Assembly (NCBI GenBank): GCA_934572365.1 | Contig: CAKTKX010000062.1 | Coordinates: forward strand, 1-7,787 | Source: an uncultured Oscillospiraceae bacterium | GTDB lineage: Bacteria; Bacillota; Clostridia; Oscillospirales; Oscillospiraceae | Reading direction: 5' to 3' | Length of the DNA stretch: 7,787 nucleotides | Position numbers and translations under genes: made by a program | The notes under the pieces: generated by a model | The model's input: the letters and a program-made list of their open reading frames with translations, nothing else | Told to the model about the DNA's origin: nothing | Database searches by the model: none | In this document: piece by piece, positions 6,221-7,787 of the stretch | Layout of the letters: each line of letters begins with the position of its first letter | Position numbering within the stretch: position 1 is the first letter of the stretch

Positions 6221-6292
6221 TTGGACGCTGGCGGCAACGGCAATATACCTGGACGAAGTAGAGTGCGGCTTGCCGTCCGGGTGAGTCTGTAA
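6221..6292 (+). CDS. Possible leader peptide (23 codons, TTG start)
   Basis: AGGAGG at 6208-6213 stands 7 nt before a TTG at 6221, which opens a frame of 23 codons ending in TAA at 6290-6292. The peptide would read MDAGGNGNIPGRSRVRLAVRVSL. It resembles no family and lacks the run of acidic and proline codons of enterobacterial MgtL; four Arg codons fall in its second half. A ribosome on this frame would cover 6248-6258 and stop helix A of the leader from forming, so translation could control mgtE. The full-strength Shine-Dalgarno at ideal distance is the main argument; the frame is short enough to be accidental. Confidence 0.35.
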   Translation: MDAGGNGNIPGRSRVRLAVRVSL

Positions 6293-6331
6293 TCTTAAGT
6301 CTGCGTAAATTGCCTCTTCATCTTGGAAAAC

Positions 6332-6369
6332 TCCGAATCAATCGCCTTCGGCTGAACAGCGGATCTTTT
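6332..6369 (+). terminator. Weak possible attenuator hairpin in the mgtE leader
   Basis: TCCG (6332-6335) can pair with CGGA (6360-6363), TCA (6338-6340) with TGA (6353-6355), and GCC with GGC around a TTC loop, followed directly by TCTTTTTCCC. The stem is interrupted by internal loops, so this is at best a weak intrinsic terminator. It shares bases 6338-6344 with helix B, which would act as its antiterminator. Confidence 0.25.
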
Positions 6370-6410
6370 TCCCTGACCGAGCGGTTTGAAAAGCGGGAAA
6401 TACACAAAGT

Positions 6411-6418
6411 ATTCCTCC
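6411..6418 (+). promoter_or_regulatory. Anti-Shine-Dalgarno for mgtE
   Basis: ATTCCTCC is perfectly complementary over 8 nt to GGAGGAAT (6503-6510), which contains the mgtE ribosome binding site (AGGAGG at 6502-6507). The same bases are partly used by the hairpin at 6383-6430 (GTATT and CCGCTT), so freeing or masking them could switch mgtE translation. Confidence 0.45.
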
Positions 6419-6516
6419 GCTTCCCAAACCTTCGTCCAGGAAAAAAATCTCTCGCTGTCAGCGCTCGCCGATTGAATCTGAGCTTTCCTTCCAAAATGAA
6501 TAGGAGGAATTACGAT

Positions 6517-7787
6517 ATGGCAGAGCGTTTTGAAATTGTGGAAAAAGCCCTCTTGCAAATGCTGGAGGAGAAAAAGTATGCTACTCTCCGGGATATCCTT
6601 ACGACCATGAATCCGATGGATGTCGCCGGACTTTTTGACGGGCTGGACGAAAAGCAGATTCCCCTCATGTTCCGTTTGCTTCCCAAGGAACAGGCGGCGG
6701 AGACCTTTGTCGAAATGGAGCCGGATGCCAAGGAGCTTCTCATCCGGGGCTTCTCCGACAACGAGCTGAAAGAAGTTCTGGACGAACTGTACGTGGACGA
6801 TGCGGCGGATATCGTCGAGGAAATGCCCGCAAATGTGGTGCAGCGTATTTTGAAGCACGCCGACCCGGAAATGCGCAGCTCCATCAACCAGATTTTACGT
6901 TACCCCGAGGATTCCGCCGGTTCCATCATGACCACGGAATACGTCTCCCTGCGCCCTCACATGACCGTGGAGGAGGCCATCCTCCGCATCCGCCGTCAGG
7001 GCGTGGATAAGGAGACCATTTACACCTGCTACGTCACGGAAAAGGACAGGACGCTGATCGGTCTTGTGACAGTGAAGGATCTTCTGCTGGCCACGGACGA
7101 CGAGACCAAGATCGAAGACATCATGGAAACGAACCTGATTTCGGTCACCACCCAGACCGATCAGGAAGAAGTGGCGGCGACCCTTTCCAAGTATAACTTC
7201 ATCGCCCTGCCTGTGGTGGACGGGGAGAACCGGATGGTGGGTATCGTCACCTTCGACGACGCCATGGACGTCATGCAGGACGCGGCTACCGAGGACATGG
7301 AGATCATGGCCGCTATGACCCCTTCGGAGAAGACCTACCTCAAGAGTACGCCCTTCGATCTGTTCAAGCACCGGATTCCCTGGCTGATGCTTCTGATGGT
7401 CTCCGCTACCTTTACGGGGATGATTATTACCTCATTTGAGAGCGCGCTGAGTTTGCTCCCGGTGCTGACCGCCTTTATCCCCATGCTGATGGATACCGGC
7501 GGTAACTGCGGCTCTCAGTCCTCCGTGACCGTTATCCGCGCCCTGAGCCTGGACGAGCTGCATTTTTCCGACCTGTTCCGGGTGATGTGGAAGGAAGCCC
7601 GCACGGCGGTACTCTGCGGCGCGGCGCTGGCCGCAGCCTGCTTCCTGAAAATTCTGCTGGTCGACCGGCTGCTGATGGGCAACGAAAGCATCAGTCTGCT
7701 GGTCAACGGCGTGGTGTGCCTGACGCTTTGCGTGACGGTGATTCTGGCCAAGTTCGTCGGCTGCACGCTGCCCCTGTTTGCCAAGCG
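6517..7787 (+). CDS. mgtE: Magnesium channel/transporter MgtE, C-terminus cut by window
   Basis: MgtE is a dimeric inner-membrane Mg2+ channel whose cytosolic N and CBS domains sense magnesium and gate the pore. The 423 codons present show the family order: a helical N domain (about 20-128, with LYVDDAADIVEEM at 91-103), the hallmark PEDSAGSIMTTE (130-141), CBS1 (about 137-196), CBS2 (about 203-258, LPVVDGENRMVGIVTFDD), a connecting plug-helix region (about 260-285), then membrane segments beginning WLMLLMVSATFTG (289-301). The pore signature PMLMDTGGNCGSQS (322-335) is intact. Two further hydrophobic stretches (about 363-382 and 393-413) follow, and the window ends near ILAKFVGCTLPLFAK, before the final helix with the conserved pore Asp. 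The ATG at 6517 follows AGGAGG (6502-6507) by 9 nt. It has its own promoter and long structured leader; no cotranscribed partner is visible. Confidence 0.96.
   Translation, partial: MAERFEIVEKALLQMLEEKKYATLRDILTTMNPMDVAGLFDGLDEKQIPLMFRLLPKEQAAETFVEMEPDAKELLIRGFSDNELKEVLDELYVDDAADIVEEMPANVVQRILKHADPEMRSSINQILRYPEDSAGSIMTTEYVSLRPHMTVEEAILRIRRQGVDKETIYTCYVTEKDRTLIGLVTVKDLLLATDDETKIEDIMETNLISVTTQTDQEEVAATLSKYNFIALPVVDGENRMVGIVTFDDAMDVMQDAATEDMEIMAAMTPSEKTYLKSTPFDLFKHRIPWLMLLMVSATFTGMIITSFESALSLLPVLTAFIPMLMDTGGNCGSQSSVTVIRALSLDELHFSDLFRVMWKEARTAVLCGAALAAACFLKILLVDRLLMGNESISLLVNGVVCLTLCVTVILAKFVGCTLPLFAK

Larger units (their letters stand above)
6193..6516 (+). ncRNA. Structured mgtE 5' leader, candidate riboregulator
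   Basis: Several pairings are visible. Helix A is an 11-bp perfect long-range match between CCTGGACGAAG (6248-6258) and CTTCGTCCAGG (6430-6440). Helix B is ATcTTGGAA (6320-6328) with TTCCAAaAT (6489-6497), continued by CTC/GAG (6331-6333/6480-6482) and TCAATCG/CGATTGA (6338-6344/6469-6475). Helix C is a long hairpin, GGTTTG/CAAACC, AAGCGG/CCGCTT and AATAC/GTATT (6383-6430). A local ACGGCAA/TTGCCGT pair (6237-6243/6270-6276) is also possible. A and B cross, so they are alternatives or a pseudoknot. Known magnesium-channel genes often carry an M-box, but its conserved GGUGAGGC, GCUGCCC and GCCAAUGGGU segments are not found here. I infer a cis-regulatory RNA; the ligand is unknown, and magnesium is the obvious guess. 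Confidence 0.5.

Noticed and set aside
6223..6288. Resemblance to the 5' part of 16S rRNA (ACGCTGGCGGC and CGGGTGAGT in the right order)
   Set aside because: The spacing is too short, the intervening sequence does not match, and no other rRNA segment surrounds it. I regard it as coincidence.
6193..6440. M-box magnesium riboswitch upstream of mgtE
   Set aside because: This was the first expectation for an mgtE leader, but the conserved GGUGAGGC, GCUGCCC and GCCAAUGGGU segments could not be found; only GGGTGAGTCT is faintly similar. A covariance-model search could overturn this.
6295..6858. Minus-strand open frame covering the leader and the start of mgtE
   Set aside because: It overlaps mgtE codons that encode clear MgtE sequence, and it has no recognisable domain.

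Overview
The window comes from a Gram-positive member of the Bacillota, most likely a gut-type clostridium of the Oscillospiraceae/Ruminococcaceae kind. The reasons are the paired glgC-glgD genes (a Bacillota arrangement), strong AGGAGG ribosome binding sites, sigma-A-like promoters, and GC-rich genes separated by AT-rich intergenic DNA. No database search was possible, so the taxon is an inference. Most of the window is ordinary core metabolism; the unexplained signals are in non-coding DNA.

Layout. Positions 1-251 (minus) hold the first 83 codons of a glycoside hydrolase family 13-like glucan-degrading enzyme. Divergent from it, 430-1329 (plus) encodes an uncharacterised 299-residue protein with a zincin-type HEAQH motif. 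A strong bidirectional hairpin terminator (1380-1420) separates it from the convergent glycogen synthesis operon on the minus strand, read in the order glgC (5195-4005), glgD (3988-2876), glgA (2879-1434). GlgC makes ADP-glucose, GlgD is its catalytically degenerate partner subunit, and GlgA polymerises ADP-glucose into alpha-1,4-glucan. Together with the GH13-like enzyme this forms a glycogen storage and turnover locus. A GNAT acetyltransferase gene (5894-5313, minus) lies upstream of glgC.

Positions 5895-6516 contain no recognised gene but are rich in structure. First comes a run of back-to-back perfect inverted repeats (5913-6097), bounded by a short terminal inverted repeat and resembling a non-autonomous mobile or palindromic element. 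Then a near-consensus promoter (6158-6186) drives a leader of about 320 nt in front of mgtE. The leader carries a possible 23-codon upstream reading frame with its own Shine-Dalgarno sequence, an 11-bp perfect long-range complement, a competing nested helix, and an 8-nt perfect anti-Shine-Dalgarno. It does not match the M-box magnesium riboswitch motifs as I know them, and is the best candidate here for an undescribed regulatory RNA.

From 6517 to the window end (plus) is mgtE, a CBS-domain magnesium channel/transporter, truncated by the window edge before its last transmembrane helices.

A second regulatory signal is a two-block motif (ATTTTCCC, 1 or 6 nt, GAAAAGGGAA) found at the promoters of both the GH13-like gene and glgC. 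It may be the operator of a regulator shared by glycogen synthesis and breakdown.
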